The translations under genes were made by a program, and so were the position numbers. Positions 50,583 to 60,233 of a DNA stretch of 63,026 bases are shown in pieces. The stretch covers positions 1 to 63,026 of the forward strand of contig NZ_CALUWS010000011.1 in NCBI RefSeq assembly GCF_944324525.1. The letters are read 5' to 3'. Each line of letters starts with the position of its first letter. Position 1 is the first letter of the stretch. The stretch is from an uncultured Desulfovibrio sp. (GTDB lineage: Bacteria > Desulfobacterota > Desulfovibrionia > Desulfovibrionales > Desulfovibrionaceae). A model generated the notes under the pieces. The model was not told the DNA's origin. It saw nothing but the letters and a program-made list of their open reading frames with translations, and did not search any database.

Positions 50583-51992
50583 TTATCCTTTTGTTTCAGC
50601 GGAAGCGGCGGGGCGGCTCTCCCCCGCGGAGAATTTATGGGCGTGCATGGCAAAGCGCGTCCAGTTGCGGTGCAGGACCACATGGAGCATGCAGACGGCC
50701 TGCACGATCTGGGAGACCAGCATGGCGGCGAAGATGCCGGAGGCCGTGCCCCAGAGCTGGTGCCCCAGCAGCCAGCCCAGCGGCAGGCGGACGATCCAGA
50801 GGCCGCCGCCGAAGATCATGAGGTTATAGCGGGTGGCTCCCGCGCCGTTCATGACGCCGCCCATGACCGTGCTGGCGATGGAAAAGGGCGTGGAAAGCAG
50901 GTTGAACTCCAGATACGAGACGATCTGGGCCTGTGTGGCCGCATCCTGCGTCATGAGGGCCGCGATGTCCTGCCGGAAGGGCCAGAGACAGAGGGCCACA
51001 AGGCTCATGGCCACGGCCGCGATGGCCGTGAGGTTGCAGGCGATGCGTTTGGCCCGCTGCGGATCGCCCGCGCCGAGGCAGTTGCCTACGAGCACCCCGG
51101 CGGTCATGTTGAAGGCCATGCCCGGCATGAAGAGGATGGCCTCCACCCGCAGCCCGGCCGTGAGCCCGGCCAGGGCGGCGATGCTCTCCACGGGCACCGA
51201 GGCCACCAGCACGAAAAGCATGAGATAGCCGGACTGCCAGACGATCTGCGCGGCTCCGGCGGGCAGGGCCACCCGCAGCAGGTAGGGCAGGCCCACCCGC
51301 AGCCAGCGGCGATCCGGCACGGCGTGGCGGTGCAGATAGTTGGAACGGCGCAGCAGCAGGCAATTGCAGAGCGCGCCCGCGAGCTGGGCGGCAAAATTCG
51401 TCCAGAGGATGCCGTGCGCCCCGTATGCCGGCAGGCCGAACCAGCCCAGTCCGAAGCCCAGACTGCCCGCCAGCGTCAGCGCGCAGAGCAGGGCCGCCAC
51501 CTGCAGCGGCGGGATGACCTGCCGCGTGGCGCGGAACATGACGCCCGTGGCCGCGTAGACGTATTGGGCGGGCAGGGTGAGCATGACCACATCCCAGAAA
51601 TCCCGGGCCAGCGGCAGGATGCGCTCCGGCACCCGCAGCAGGAGCAGGATGGGGTCGGCCAGCAGCCAGCCCGCCGCGGCCATGACGAAGCCGAGGCCGA
51701 AGCTGCCCAGCACGGTGATGCTGACGTAACGCTGCGCCCTGTCCAGGCGCTGCGCGCCCAGCGACTGGCTGACGGCGGCCAGCGCGCCGCTGCTCATGGC
51801 CATGACGATGACCATGAGCAGCAGGGTGCATTGCGTCACCATGCCCAGGGCCGCCTGTACGTCGGCGCTGATCTGCCCGGCGACCCAGACCGTGATGAGA
51901 CCCATGATGAAGACCAGATACATCATGAGCATCTGCGGCCAGGCCAGCCGCCAGATGGCGCGGGGGGAGGTGCTGAGGTCGGGACGTGACAT
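50583..51992 (-). CDS. MATE-family multidrug efflux transporter
   Basis: The 469-residue product has about twelve membrane helices in two related halves, with the repeated signature GALAAVSQSLGAQR (helix 2-3 loop, about 68-81) and GVLVGNCLGAGDPQRAKR (about 296-313). MATE pumps expel cationic drugs or metabolites using Na+ or H+. It is the first gene of a two-gene unit with the DUF2156 gene. Confidence 0.93.
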   Translation of the reverse strand: MSRPDLSTSPRAIWRLAWPQMLMMYLVFIMGLITVWVAGQISADVQAALGMVTQCTLLLMVIVMAMSSGALAAVSQSLGAQRLDRAQRYVSITVLGSFGLGFVMAAAGWLLADPILLLLRVPERILPLARDFWDVVMLTLPAQYVYAATGVMFRATRQVIPPLQVAALLCALTLAGSLGFGLGWFGLPAYGAHGILWTNFAAQLAGALCNCLLLRRSNYLHRHAVPDRRWLRVGLPYLLRVALPAGAAQIVWQSGYLMLFVLVASVPVESIAALAGLTAGLRVEAILFMPGMAFNMTAGVLVGNCLGAGDPQRAKRIACNLTAIAAVAMSLVALCLWPFRQDIAALMTQDAATQAQIVSYLEFNLLSTPFSIASTVMGGVMNGAGATRYNLMIFGGGLWIVRLPLGWLLGHQLWGTASGIFAAMLVSQIVQAVCMLHVVLHRNWTRFAMHAHKFSAGESRPAASAETKG

Positions 51993-52221
51993 GGCGATGG
52001 ACGGGGTTGACGTTCAAGGTGGGGAAGATGCGCCCCGCGGCGGGCGGGGCGTTTCCGGCCGCTTCAAAGATAGGCACGCTTCGGCAAAGGGGAAGGGTTT
52101 TTTTTCTTCCCCGGGGTCGTGGACGGCACGGTCCGCCGTTGTGAAAAAGCGCCCTGAGGAAAGGGGGAAGACGGGGGCTCCTGCCGCGGGAAGGCGTGGC
52201 CTCTCTACGACATCTTCCCGA
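51993..52221. other. Intergenic stretch upstream of the MATE gene
   Basis: No gene is supported. It holds a TTGACG on the plus strand near 52008 and a long T8 tract near 52098 in a GGGAAGGG..CTTCCCC mirror; a promoter for the MATE gene must lie here but is not obvious. Confidence 0.3.
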
Positions 52222-52365
52222 TAACGCCTTTTCCGTTTGAAACGCTTCACGTTTCGCACCAGACGGCTTGTCGCTTTGTGAAAAAAAATTATTTCCCCTC
52301 TCACAGGGGCCGGGCGGCGTTGTGCCGCCGCATCGCGTTTTGCCTTTGCAAAAGGCAAAACGCCT
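52222..52365. repeat. Family A element, full copy (A4)
   Basis: ATAACGCCTTTTCCG begins it and GGCAAAACGCCTTG ends it, with a modified second stem (TTTGTGAAAAAAAA). It joins directly to B9. Confidence 0.75.
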
Positions 52366-52477
52366 TGAAAGCGCGCTGGGGGAAGGGTGGGGGGCCTGGG
52401 GGGAGGGGAACCCCCTCCCGCGCGAGGGGAGGGGGTTCCCCTCCCCCCAGACAAACAGCGAATGGCATCAGCACCTA
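52366..52477. repeat. Family B palindromic element (B9)
   Basis: AAAGCGCGCTGGGGG begins it and CATCAGCACCTAG ends it, the last TAG (minus strand) being the lysA stop. Arms GGGGAACCCCCTCC and GGAGGGGGTTCCCC enclose CGCGCGA. Confidence 0.75.
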
Positions 52478-53752
52478 GTCCACAGCATAGCAGCGGGCGA
52501 GGTCCTCCGGCGTTTCGCGGCGGCGGATGAGGCGGGCCTTGCCTTCGGCGTCGATGAGCACCTCGGCGCAGCGGCAGCGCTGGGTATAGGAGGAGGACAT
52601 GGAGAAGCCGTAGGCCCCGGCGTCGAGGATGCCGAGGATGTCCCCCTCGTGCAGGGCGGGCAGCAGGCGTTTTTTGGCGAGGATGTCCCCGCTTTCGCAG
52701 ATGTTGCCCACGATGGTCTGTTCCTTTTCGGCGCGGTCGGCCGTGCCCGCCGGACCGGCATAGATCTCCAGATCGTGGAAGGAGTCGTACATGGCCGGAC
52801 GGGCCAGCACGTTGAAGCCCACGTCCGTGCCCACATAGCAGGTCTCGCCGTTGTACTTCACGTTGTTGACGCCGGTGAGGATCATGCCGCATTCGGCGGC
52901 CACGTAACGGCCCGGCTCCACGAGGAAGCGGCCGGCATAGCCCGTTTTGGCGCTCCAGCCGCTGATGAGGGCGTGGAGCTTCTCGGCCAGATCGGCCATG
53001 TCCAGACGGGGCTGTCCTTCATATTTATGGTAGGGGATGCCGAAGCCGCCGCCGAAGTCGATGATCTCCAGACCGCGCAGCACGTCGGCGGGCAGGCGTT
53101 CGGCCAGCTCCAGCAGGACGGAGGCCGCCGCGATGTAGCCGTCGGCTTCCATGAAGAGGGAGCCGATGTGGTGGTTGATGCCGGCCAGGCGCATGTCGTG
53201 GCGCTTGAGGATGGCCAGCACCTCGTCGAGCAGGTCGGGAGTGACGCCGAACTTGGTCTCCTTGCCGGCGGTGACCACCTTTTGGTGGTGGCCCGCGCCG
53301 ATGCCGGGATTGAAGCGCACCATCACCCGTCCGCCCCGGTTGAGGCGGCCGAGGGTCTCCAGCTGGGAGAGGGAGTCCACGCTGACGAGCACGCCCTGTT
53401 CCAGCGCGTGGCGCATCTCGTCGGGGGAGATGTTGTTGGCGATGTAGAGGATCTGATCCGGCGTGAACCCGGCCAGCTTGTCAAGGTAGAGCTCGCCGGG
53501 GCTCATGGCGTCCACCACGAGGCCTTCCTCACGGATGATGCGCAGCAGCACGGGATTGGCATTGGCCTTGACCGAATAGTTGACGCCGAAACCGGCGTGG
53601 GCGGACAGGGCCATCAGTTCGCGGCAGCGGCGGCGCAGCACGTTTTCGTTGTAGACATAGAGGGGGGAGCCCCATTTTTCCAGCAGCTGGGCGGGCGTGT
53701 TGTCGCCGAAGAAGGAGATTTCGTCGCTGTAGCGGGAACGGATGTCGGACAT
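52475..53752 (-). CDS. lysA: Diaminopimelate decarboxylase
   Basis: LysA makes lysine from meso-diaminopimelate with PLP. The 425-residue product has the PLP lysine Lys62 in NYSVKANANP, the INHHIGSLF substrate segment, GGGFGIPYHKYEGQ, EPGRYVAAECG, and the C-terminal CESGD and DAGAYGFSMSSSY motifs. The start at 53752 follows a promoter 60 bp upstream. Confidence 0.96.
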   Translation of the reverse strand: MSDIRSRYSDEISFFGDNTPAQLLEKWGSPLYVYNENVLRRRCRELMALSAHAGFGVNYSVKANANPVLLRIIREEGLVVDAMSPGELYLDKLAGFTPDQILYIANNISPDEMRHALEQGVLVSVDSLSQLETLGRLNRGGRVMVRFNPGIGAGHHQKVVTAGKETKFGVTPDLLDEVLAILKRHDMRLAGINHHIGSLFMEADGYIAAASVLLELAERLPADVLRGLEIIDFGGGFGIPYHKYEGQPRLDMADLAEKLHALISGWSAKTGYAGRFLVEPGRYVAAECGMILTGVNNVKYNGETCYVGTDVGFNVLARPAMYDSFHDLEIYAGPAGTADRAEKEQTIVGNICESGDILAKKRLLPALHEGDILGILDAGAYGFSMSSSYTQRCRCAEVLIDAEGKARLIRRRETPEDLARCYAVD

Positions 53753-53810
53753 GGCATACCTCGATGACGGCTGCGGACGCGCGCGGCGTCCTGAATTTCA
53801 AAAGCAAAAA

Positions 53811-53840
53811 AATATGCGTCCGGCGGGGGAGCCTTGTCAA
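53811..53840 (-). promoter_or_regulatory. Promoter of lysA
   Basis: On the minus strand a consensus TTGACA (53835-53840) and CATATT (53811-53816) have an 18-bp spacer, then T-rich DNA. It is divergent from the FKBP gene. Confidence 0.6.
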
Positions 53841-54018
53841 GCAAGAATGTCTCGCAATAAGTCGCTGGAGCGCGGGCGGCGCGGGCGTCGGGGCGATTGA
53901 CAGGCAGGGGCAATCATGCTTTTCTGACCGGTCAGGGAACGTGCTGACCGCAGGCGTGAGCCGGGGCGGCCGGTCCTGTTTTTCCGCAACCTACAAGGCA
54001 TCGGGAGAAGGATTTTCT

Positions 54019-54441
54019 ATGCCCATCACAAAAGGCGATACCGTGCGCGTCCATTATACGGGCACGCTGGCCGACGGAACGGTCTTTGACTCCTCGCGCG
54101 AGCGCGAGCCCCTTGAATTCGTGCTGGGCGGGGGCATGATCATCCCCGGCTTCGAGCAGGCCGTACAGGGACGCGAAGCCGGCGACACCGTCACGGTCAC
54201 CATCGCGCCGGCCGACGCTTACGGCGAGGCGGACCCGGACCTCGTGTTCACCGTGGATCGCGCCCAGATGCCGGACAGCATCCCGTTGAAGGTGGGCACG
54301 CCCCTCCAGCTTTCCAGCGAGCAGGGGCAGATGGATGTGGTCATCAGCGAGGTGACGGAGACGGAAGTCACCCTGGACGCCAACCATCCGCTGGCGGGCA
54401 AGGAACTGACCTTTGAGATAGAGATCGTCAGCGTGGCCTAG
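54019..54441 (+). CDS. FKBP-type peptidyl-prolyl isomerase (SlyD-like)
   Basis: The 140-residue product catalyses proline isomerisation and acts as a cytosolic chaperone. It has VHYTGTLADGTVFDSS (about 11-26), LGGGMIIPGFEQAV (36-49), an insert-in-flap region (about 70-120) and ends in NHPLAGKELTFEIEI. It lacks the His-rich tail of E. coli SlyD. A GGGAGAAGG ribosome site precedes ATG 54019. The TAG stop lies in the first CCTAG of B10. Confidence 0.93.
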   Translation: MPITKGDTVRVHYTGTLADGTVFDSSREREPLEFVLGGGMIIPGFEQAVQGREAGDTVTVTIAPADAYGEADPDLVFTVDRAQMPDSIPLKVGTPLQLSSEQGQMDVVISEVTETEVTLDANHPLAGKELTFEIEIVSVA

Positions 54442-54668
54442 ACCTGTTGACGCATGAGCAAAGAGCACTCCAAACAGGTAAAGCATATGATCTGCGCATG
54501 AGTTTATGCCCTTTGATGCTCGCCAGCCGCATGTCCCGCAGTTTCCCCAGGTAAAAGCGCGCTGGGGAAGGGATGGGGGGCGTGGGGGGAGGGAAAACTC
54601 TCCCGCGCCGGCGGAGGGGTTTCCCTTCCCCCACCCAAAAAGCTGTGCAGAGCGTCAACAGGTCCTAA
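54438..54668. repeat. Family B palindromic element, full copy (B10)
   Basis: CCTAGACCTGTTGACGC (left) and GCGTCAACAGGTCCTAA (right) are inverted repeats over the last 12 bp. AAAAGCGCGCTGGGGAAGGG and a G-rich/C-rich hairpin are inside. The left end holds the FKBP stop codon. Confidence 0.85.
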
Positions 54669-54703
54669 ACGCTCCCGCGCGCAGGCCCCGACAGGGAGGA
54701 TAT

Positions 54704-56890
54704 ATGAGCAACTCCGCACGACAGAACGCCATCCAGGCCATCACGTCCTACAAGGACGAGGCCAATATCGACTACGCCAAGAACCGGCCCGTGGATTTCT
54801 ACGGCTGCAACGTCTTTGACGACAAGGCCATGCGCGCCCGCCTGCCCAAGGACGTGTACAAGTCCCTGCACAAGGCCATCACCCTCGGCGAGCGCATGGA
54901 CCCTTCCATCGCCGATACCGTGGCCGCGGTCATGAAGGACTGGGCCATCGAAAAGGGCGCCACGCATTTCGCCCACATCTTCTATCCGCTTACCGGCCAG
55001 ACGGCGGAAAAGCACGACAGCTTCCTCATGCCTGACGGCTACGGCGGCGTCATCGCCGAATTTTCCGGCAATATGCTCATTCGCGGCGAGCCGGACGCTT
55101 CCTCCTTCCCGTCCGGCGGCCTGCGCTCCACCTTCGAGGCGCGCGGCTATACCGCCTGGGACGTGACGAGCCCCGCTTACATCATGGAGAACCCCAACGG
55201 GACCTTCCTCTGCATCCCGACCATGTTCCTCTCGTGGACGGGCGTTGCGCTGGACAAGAAGACCCCGCTGCTGCGCTCCGGTCAGGCGCTCAACCGGGCG
55301 GCCCGGCGCGTGCTCAAGATCTTCGGCATCGAGCCGGAACTGCCCATCGTCTCCTTTGCCGGGCTGGAGCAGGAATATTTCTGCATCGACCACAATTACA
55401 ATTTTGCCCGTCCCGACCTGCAGGTGGCGGGGCGCTCGCTCTTCGGCGCGCGTCCGGCCAAGGGACAGGAGTTCAGCGACCAGTATTTCGGCGTCATCCC
55501 GCAGCGCGTGCTCTCCTACATGATGGAAGTGGAGTACGAGCTCTACAAGCTCGGCGTGCCCGTGCGCACCCGGCACAACGAGGCCGCGCCCAGCCAGTAC
55601 GAGATCGCCCCGCTCTATGAGGTGAGCAATCTGGCGGTGGACCACAACCACATCATCATGTCCACCCTGCGCAACGTGGCCAAACGCTACGGCCTCAAGT
55701 GCCTGCTGCACGAAAAGCCCTTCCACGGGGTCAACGGCTCGGGCAAGCATGTGAACTACTCCATCGGCAACCGCGAGCTGGGCAGCCTTTTCGATCCCGG
55801 CGCGACCCCGCACGCCAACGCCAAGTTCCTCGTCTTCTGCTCGGCCATGATCCGTGCCGTCCACAAGTACGGCGGCCTGCTGCGGGCCACGGTGGCCAGC
55901 GCCAGCAACGACCATCGCCTGGGCGCGCATGAGGCCCCGCCGGCCATCATGTCCATCTTCCTGGGCGACCAGCTGACGGAAGTCTTTGAAGCCTTCCGCG
56001 CCGGCCGGGTGGAGAACGCCGCCAACGGCAAGCCCGCCCGCATGATGAACGTGGGCGTGGACACCCTGCCGCCTCTGCCCACCGATCCCGGCGACCGCAA
56101 CCGCACGAGCCCGGTGGCCTTCACGGGCAACCGCTTCGAGTTCCGCGCGCTGGGCTCCAGCCAGTCCGCCGCCGGTTCCATCACGGCCCTCAACGCCATG
56201 ATGAGCGATTCCCTCAATGATGCGGCCGATTATCTGGAAAAGGAGATCGCCGCCGGCAAGGACCTCAACGCCGCCATCCAGTCCTATGTGGAACACGTCA
56301 TCGAGGAGCACAGCGCCATCATCTTCAACGGCGACGGCTACTCGGAGATCTGGCACAAGGAGGCCGTGCGGCGCGGCCTGCCCAATCTGCGCAACACGCC
56401 CGAAGCCCTGCCGGAACTCATCCGGCCGGAAGTGGTGGCCCTGTACGAGAGCAACGGCATCCTGAACCGCGCCGAGCTCAAGGCCCGTCACGACATTTAT
56501 CTGGAACAGTACTGCAAGACCCTGCGGACCGAGGCGACCCTCGTCATCCGCATGGCCCGCACCATCATCTTCCCGGCGGGCATGCGCTATCAGGGCGAGC
56601 TGGCCGAGACGGCCGCCCGCATGAAGGCCGTGGGCATGGACATCCGCGTGGACATGCTGCGCGACGTGACCGAACAGCTCCGCGGCATGCAGGATGCCGT
56701 GGTGCGGCTGGAGACCGCGTTGGGCGGCGTGGACGGGCAGAGCGATCTGCTGACCCGCGCCCGGCTGTACTGCGAGGAAGTGCTGCCCCTTATGGACGAA
56801 GTGCGCCGCTATGCCGACCTGCTGGAGACCCGTGTGGCCGACGACCTCTGGGATCTGCCCAGCTATCAGGAGATCCTCTTCGGCAAGTAG
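54704..56890 (+). CDS. glnN: Glutamine synthetase type III
   Basis: This enzyme joins ammonia to glutamate. The 728-residue length fits the large GSIII class. Signatures include [13 protein letters not shown] near 94-106, [12 protein letters not shown] near 220, [17 protein letters not shown] near 287 and [13 protein letters not shown] near 346, plus a long C-terminal helical region. A strong AGGGAGGA ribosome site precedes ATG 54704. Nitrogen-dependent regulation is expected but no site is seen. Confidence 0.95.
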   Translation: MSNSARQNAIQAITSYKDEANIDYAKNRPVDFYGCNVFDDKAMRARLPKDVYKSLHKAITLGERMDPSIADTVAAVMKDWAIEKGATHFAHIFYPLTGQTAEKHDSFLMPDGYGGVIAEFSGNMLIRGEPDASSFPSGGLRSTFEARGYTAWDVTSPAYIMENPNGTFLCIPTMFLSWTGVALDKKTPLLRSGQALNRAARRVLKIFGIEPELPIVSFAGLEQEYFCIDHNYNFARPDLQVAGRSLFGARPAKGQEFSDQYFGVIPQRVLSYMMEVEYELYKLGVPVRTRHNEAAPSQYEIAPLYEVSNLAVDHNHIIMSTLRNVAKRYGLKCLLHEKPFHGVNGSGKHVNYSIGNRELGSLFDPGATPHANAKFLVFCSAMIRAVHKYGGLLRATVASASNDHRLGAHEAPPAIMSIFLGDQLTEVFEAFRAGRVENAANGKPARMMNVGVDTLPPLPTDPGDRNRTSPVAFTGNRFEFRALGSSQSAAGSITALNAMMSDSLNDAADYLEKEIAAGKDLNAAIQSYVEHVIEEHSAIIFNGDGYSEIWHKEAVRRGLPNLRNTPEALPELIRPEVVALYESNGILNRAELKARHDIYLEQYCKTLRTEATLVIRMARTIIFPAGMRYQGELAETAARMKAVGMDIRVDMLRDVTEQLRGMQDAVVRLETALGGVDGQSDLLTRARLYCEEVLPLMDEVRRYADLLETRVADDLWDLPSYQEILFGK

Positions 56891-56952
56891 GCGAGGGCGG
56901 CCAATGCCGTCGTACGGACCGCCGGGGAAGTCTCCTCTTTCCCGCATGAAAA

Positions 56953-56985
56953 GACGGGCCGGTACCGCGAAGGTGCCGGCCCGTC
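56953..56985 (+). terminator. Terminator of glnN
   Basis: GACGGGCCGGTACC pairs with GGTGCCGGCCCGTC (one mismatch) around GCGAA, followed by a weak CTGTT tract. Confidence 0.65.
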
Positions 56986-56989
56986 CTGT

Positions 56990-57058
56990 TAGAGCATTTT
57001 CCGCTTGAAACGCTTTCTGTCGTTTCGCGTTTGCCTTCTTCAAGGGCAAAACGTGCTA
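56990..57058. repeat. Family A element, internally deleted (A9)
   Basis: TAGAGCATTTTCCGC to GGGCAAAACGTGCTA; about half the usual length. The final CTA is the stop of the minus-strand hydrolase gene. Confidence 0.7.
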
Positions 57059-57838
57059 CAGGCAGAGGATCTCCCCGTCCAGCGGGATCAGGAGGCGTTG
57101 CCCCAGCCCCTCGGCTGCGGCAAAGGCGTGCAGGTCCGCACGGCTGAGGCGGGCATGGTTGACCGCGTCCATGTGGGTGGCGATGAGGACGGCGTCGGGC
57201 GCGGCCTGCGCCACTTCCCGCACGCCGTCGACGCCCATGAGGATGGGCGTGCCGTCGTACATCTGGGCATTGGCCGCATTGAGGGCGATGACCTGCGGCT
57301 GGTGGCTCTTGATGGCCCGCTGCACGCCGTCGAACCAGAGCGTATCGCCGGCGGCGTAAAAGACCTTCTCGCCCGGCGCGCGCAGCACGAAGCCGCAGGC
57401 TTCGGCGGGCAGGGCGAATTTTCGGTAATAATAGGCGGCGGTCACGCCGTCGCCATGCAGGGCCTCGGTCCTGTACAGCTCCACCTCTCCGAAGCGGACG
57501 CCTTCCGCGGCAAGCGGCGTGACATGGCAAAAGCCCAGTGCCCGCATGTCCTCGGCCTCCTTCTCGGACTGCACGAAGACCGGTATGGTCTTGGGCAGGG
57601 CCTGCGCCGCAAGGGCGTCGAAATGATCGAAATGGTGCATGTGGGTGACGATGACCGCATCCACGGCAACGATGGTTTCCACAGGGAGCGGCAGCCCCAC
57701 CAGCGGATTGGCCAGATCGTTGTAGGGAGAGGGGACGGGCGGGCAGGAGCCGCACGGGGCGAAAAAGGGATCGACAAGGAAGCGCGAGCCGCCGAAGGTG
57801 ACGATGCTCGTTGCGCCGCGGATCTGCTGGAACTGCAT
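57056..57838 (-). CDS. Metallo-beta-lactamase-fold hydrolase (UlaG/YtkL-like)
   Basis: The 260-residue product has the metal motif THMHHFDHFD near 65-74, a later GDTLWFDGV near 166, and NAANAQMYDG plus a terminal ATHMDAVNHAR histidine segment. The substrate is unknown; related UPF0173/UlaG proteins act on phosphodiesters or lactones. It is divergent from an HxlR regulator, which likely controls it. Confidence 0.85.
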   Translation of the reverse strand: MQFQQIRGATSIVTFGGSRFLVDPFFAPCGSCPPVPSPYNDLANPLVGLPLPVETIVAVDAVIVTHMHHFDHFDALAAQALPKTIPVFVQSEKEAEDMRALGFCHVTPLAAEGVRFGEVELYRTEALHGDGVTAAYYYRKFALPAEACGFVLRAPGEKVFYAAGDTLWFDGVQRAIKSHQPQVIALNAANAQMYDGTPILMGVDGVREVAQAAPDAVLIATHMDAVNHARLSRADLHAFAAAEGLGQRLLIPLDGEILCL

Positions 57839-57940
57839 GAAGCACCTCTTCTGAAGGACGTTGCGGCATCCGCGCACGCGCAAGATGAAATGGGGACGTT
57901 GGCCGCCCGTGCGGCGGGGGTGGCGGAGGCCGTTTCCTTC

Positions 57941-57968
57941 ATGATAGCATGGGCGGAGCAGAGGACAA
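57941..57968 (-). promoter_or_regulatory. Probable promoter of the hydrolase gene
   Basis: On the minus strand TTGTCC (57963-57968) and TATCAT (57941-57946) have a 16-bp spacer, in the region shared with the divergent regulator gene. Confidence 0.5.
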
Positions 57969-58010
57969 GAACGCACTTTTTCCATAGCCAGTACCCCGGA
58001 GGATACCACG

Positions 58011-58385
58011 ATGCCCAAACAGGCCGATCTCCCTGACGATCATGGACGGCCGGCCGTCCCCGCGCTGGAGACGCATTTCCCCGTAGCGGCCACGCTCCAG
58101 CTCATCGGCGGCAAGTACAAGGGGCTGATCCTCTGGAGCCTCCTGGACGGCGCGCTCCGTTTTTCCGGGCTGCGGCGGGCCGTCCCCTGCGCCACGCCCA
58201 AGATGCTCACCCAGCAGCTGCGCGAACTGGAGGCCGACGGCCTGATCAGCCGCACGGTCTATCCCGTGGTGCCGCCCAAGGTGGAATACGCCCTTACCGA
58301 TCTTGGAAAGAGCCTTTATCCCGTGCTGGAAGCCATGCAATCCTGGGGAGCGGCCTATCTGGCGCGGCAAGACCCGCGCGGCTGA
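58011..58385 (+). CDS. HxlR-family transcriptional regulator
   Basis: The 124-residue product is a winged-helix regulator: LQLIGGKYKGLILWSLLDG (HxlR signature) near 29-47, RFSGLRRAVPCATPKMLTQQLRELEADGL and a wing with VEYALTDLGKSL. The lone cysteine at about 60 in VPCAT could sense redox or electrophiles, as in some relatives. GGAGGATACC precedes ATG 58011. It probably controls the divergent hydrolase. Confidence 0.9.
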   Translation: MPKQADLPDDHGRPAVPALETHFPVAATLQLIGGKYKGLILWSLLDGALRFSGLRRAVPCATPKMLTQQLRELEADGLISRTVYPVVPPKVEYALTDLGKSLYPVLEAMQSWGAAYLARQDPRG

Positions 58386-58488
58386 GGCGGCATACCGCTC
58401 TGTATCTTCCTTTGCGGGGCGTTCCGTCCGTCTACCATGCATCCCGCTGTCCGGCGGCGAAAAAGCGTCATGTCCCATCGGCTCATGC

Positions 58489-58517
58489 TTGACAATGGCG
58501 GGCGGACGGCCTATCTT
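58489..58517 (+). promoter_or_regulatory. trp operon promoter
   Basis: A consensus TTGACA (58489-58494), 17-bp spacer and TATCTT (58512-58517) give a start near 58524, just ahead of the leader peptide. Confidence 0.8.
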
Positions 58518-58547
58518 TCCCAAAAATCACAACAACAGGTAAAAACT

Positions 58548-58643
58548 ATGTTCCTTTCCTTCCGCACTCAGTTCAGCTTTGCCGCGTGGTGGTGGCGTTC
58601 TGACGTATGCAGGGGGGACGTGCGGGTCTGGCCCGCCGCATAG
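58548..58643 (+). CDS. trpL: trp operon leader peptide
   Basis: The 31-codon frame starts MFLSFRTQFSFAAWWW, with three consecutive Trp codons (58587-58595) and a fourth at 58629. It sits between the trp promoter and an intrinsic terminator. Stalling at the Trp codons when charged tRNA-Trp is scarce should free the downstream antiterminator. Confidence 0.88.
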   Translation: MFLSFRTQFSFAAWWWRSDVCRGDVRVWPAA

Positions 58644-58702
58644 CGTTATCTGTTTTGCTACTGGCTGATAAGACGCCGTCCCCTGGGACGGCGTCTTTTT
58701 TT
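58606..58702 (+). promoter_or_regulatory. trp attenuator
   Basis: The terminator stem is GACGCCGTCC (58672-58681) with GGACGGCGTC (58686-58695), then T7. The antiterminator could pair GGGGACG (58614-58620) with CGTCCCC (58677-58683). An early hairpin GCGGG/CCCGC (58622-58636) within TATGC..GCATA arms competes with it. The order matches ribosome-mediated attenuation. Confidence 0.85.
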
Positions 58703-58769
58703 GTTTCATGGCCCGGCCATCTCCGAATGGATACGCCGCGGCGGAAGACGGACAACACGAGGAAAGAAC

Positions 58770-60233
58770 ATGCACGACCCCATCAGCACCTCACACGCGG
58801 AAAAGGCAGCGGAACCGGCGGCGCAGGCGGCATGCCACCTGCGGCAGCAGGCGCGCTGGCTCCCGGCGGACATGGACACGCCCATCAGCCTTTTTCTGGG
58901 CATGGCGGGCCAGGGCGACGGCATCCTGCTGGAAAGCGCCGAGGTGGACGGCCGCTGGGGCCGTTACAGCGTGCTGGCCTGCGACATGGCCCTTGTGCTG
59001 ACCTGCCGGGAGGGACGCCTGTCCGTGGATATCCGGGACGAGCGTCTTGCCCCGCTGGCCGCGCACGACGGACAGCCCTATGTGGAAGGATTGCGCGCCC
59101 TCATGCGGCGGCTGCGGATAACGGCTCCGGAAGGCATGGACGTGCCGCCCATCACGCGGGCGCTGTACGGCTGGCTGGGCTTCGGTATGGCCCGCCTGTT
59201 CCATCCCACGCTGGCCGGGATCATGCCGGAAAACGAGGCCGAGGCCGTGTTGGCGCTGCCGGGCACGGTGCTGCTCTTTGACCATCTCTACAATCGTCTT
59301 TGCCAGATCAGCCTTGGCGAACATCGGGAGGTCCAGAGCGGCAGACAGGCGGCCGAAGCGCCGTTGCCGGACGTGGGCGAAGTGACCGCCAGCCCGGATG
59401 AAGCGGGCTACAAGGCCGTGGTGGAGCGCATCCGCGCCATGCTGCACGCGGGCGAGGCCATACAGGTGGTGCCGTCGGTGCGCTTCTCCACGCCGTTTGT
59501 CGGGGACGCCTTCACCCTCTACCGGCGCATGCGCCGCTACAACGCCTCGCCCTACATGTTCTATATGAAGATCGGGGAAATGACGCTCTTCGGCTCCTCC
59601 CCGGAAGTCATGGTGCGCTGCACGCGCGGCAAGCTGCAGCTTTCGCCCATTGCCGGGACGCGGCGGCGCGGCCGCGACGACGCGGAAGACGCCCGACTGG
59701 CGCAGGAACTGCGGGACGATCCCAAGGAGCGCGCCGAACACGTCATGCTGGTGGACCTGGGCCGCAACGATCTGGGCCGCGTGGCCCGGCCCGGCAGCGT
59801 CACCCTGGAACGCTGCATGGAGGTGGAACGCTTCTCCCATGTCATGCACCTGACCAGCCGCGTCACGGCCCAGCTGGACGAGGGCAAGGACGCGCTGGAC
59901 GTGCTGGCCGCCACCTTCCCGGCGGGCACGGTGAGCGGCGCGCCCAAGGTGCGGGCCATGCAGATCATCCGGGAGATGGAAGGCCGGAGCCGCGGCCCCT
60001 ACGCGGGTTGCGTCGGCTGGCTGGGGCTGGACAAGGACGCCGTGCATCTGGATACCGGCATAACCATCCGCAGCATGTGGCTCAGGGACGGGGAACTGTG
60101 CTGGCAGGCCGGGGGCGGCATCGTCCACGATTCGGACCCGGAACTGGAATGGAAAGAAGTCTGCAACAAGTCGGCCATCATGCGCCTTGCCCTGCGCAAC
60201 GAGGAAGAATGCCATGTTTCTGCTCATAGATAA
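58770..60233 (+). CDS. trpE: Anthranilate synthase component I
   Basis: TrpE converts chorismate to anthranilate with ammonia from TrpG. The 487-residue product has the tryptophan feedback site LLESAEVDGRWGRYS near 49-63, GSSPEVMVR, SPIAGTRRRG near 292, LVDLGRNDLGRVA near 326 and a FPAGTVSGAPKVRAM segment near 387. GAGGAAAG precedes the ATG. It overlaps trpGD by 20 nt. Confidence 0.96.
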   Translation: MHDPISTSHAEKAAEPAAQAACHLRQQARWLPADMDTPISLFLGMAGQGDGILLESAEVDGRWGRYSVLACDMALVLTCREGRLSVDIRDERLAPLAAHDGQPYVEGLRALMRRLRITAPEGMDVPPITRALYGWLGFGMARLFHPTLAGIMPENEAEAVLALPGTVLLFDHLYNRLCQISLGEHREVQSGRQAAEAPLPDVGEVTASPDEAGYKAVVERIRAMLHAGEAIQVVPSVRFSTPFVGDAFTLYRRMRRYNASPYMFYMKIGEMTLFGSSPEVMVRCTRGKLQLSPIAGTRRRGRDDAEDARLAQELRDDPKERAEHVMLVDLGRNDLGRVARPGSVTLERCMEVERFSHVMHLTSRVTAQLDEGKDALDVLAATFPAGTVSGAPKVRAMQIIREMEGRSRGPYAGCVGWLGLDKDAVHLDTGITIRSMWLRDGELCWQAGGGIVHDSDPELEWKEVCNKSAIMRLALRNEEECHVSAHR

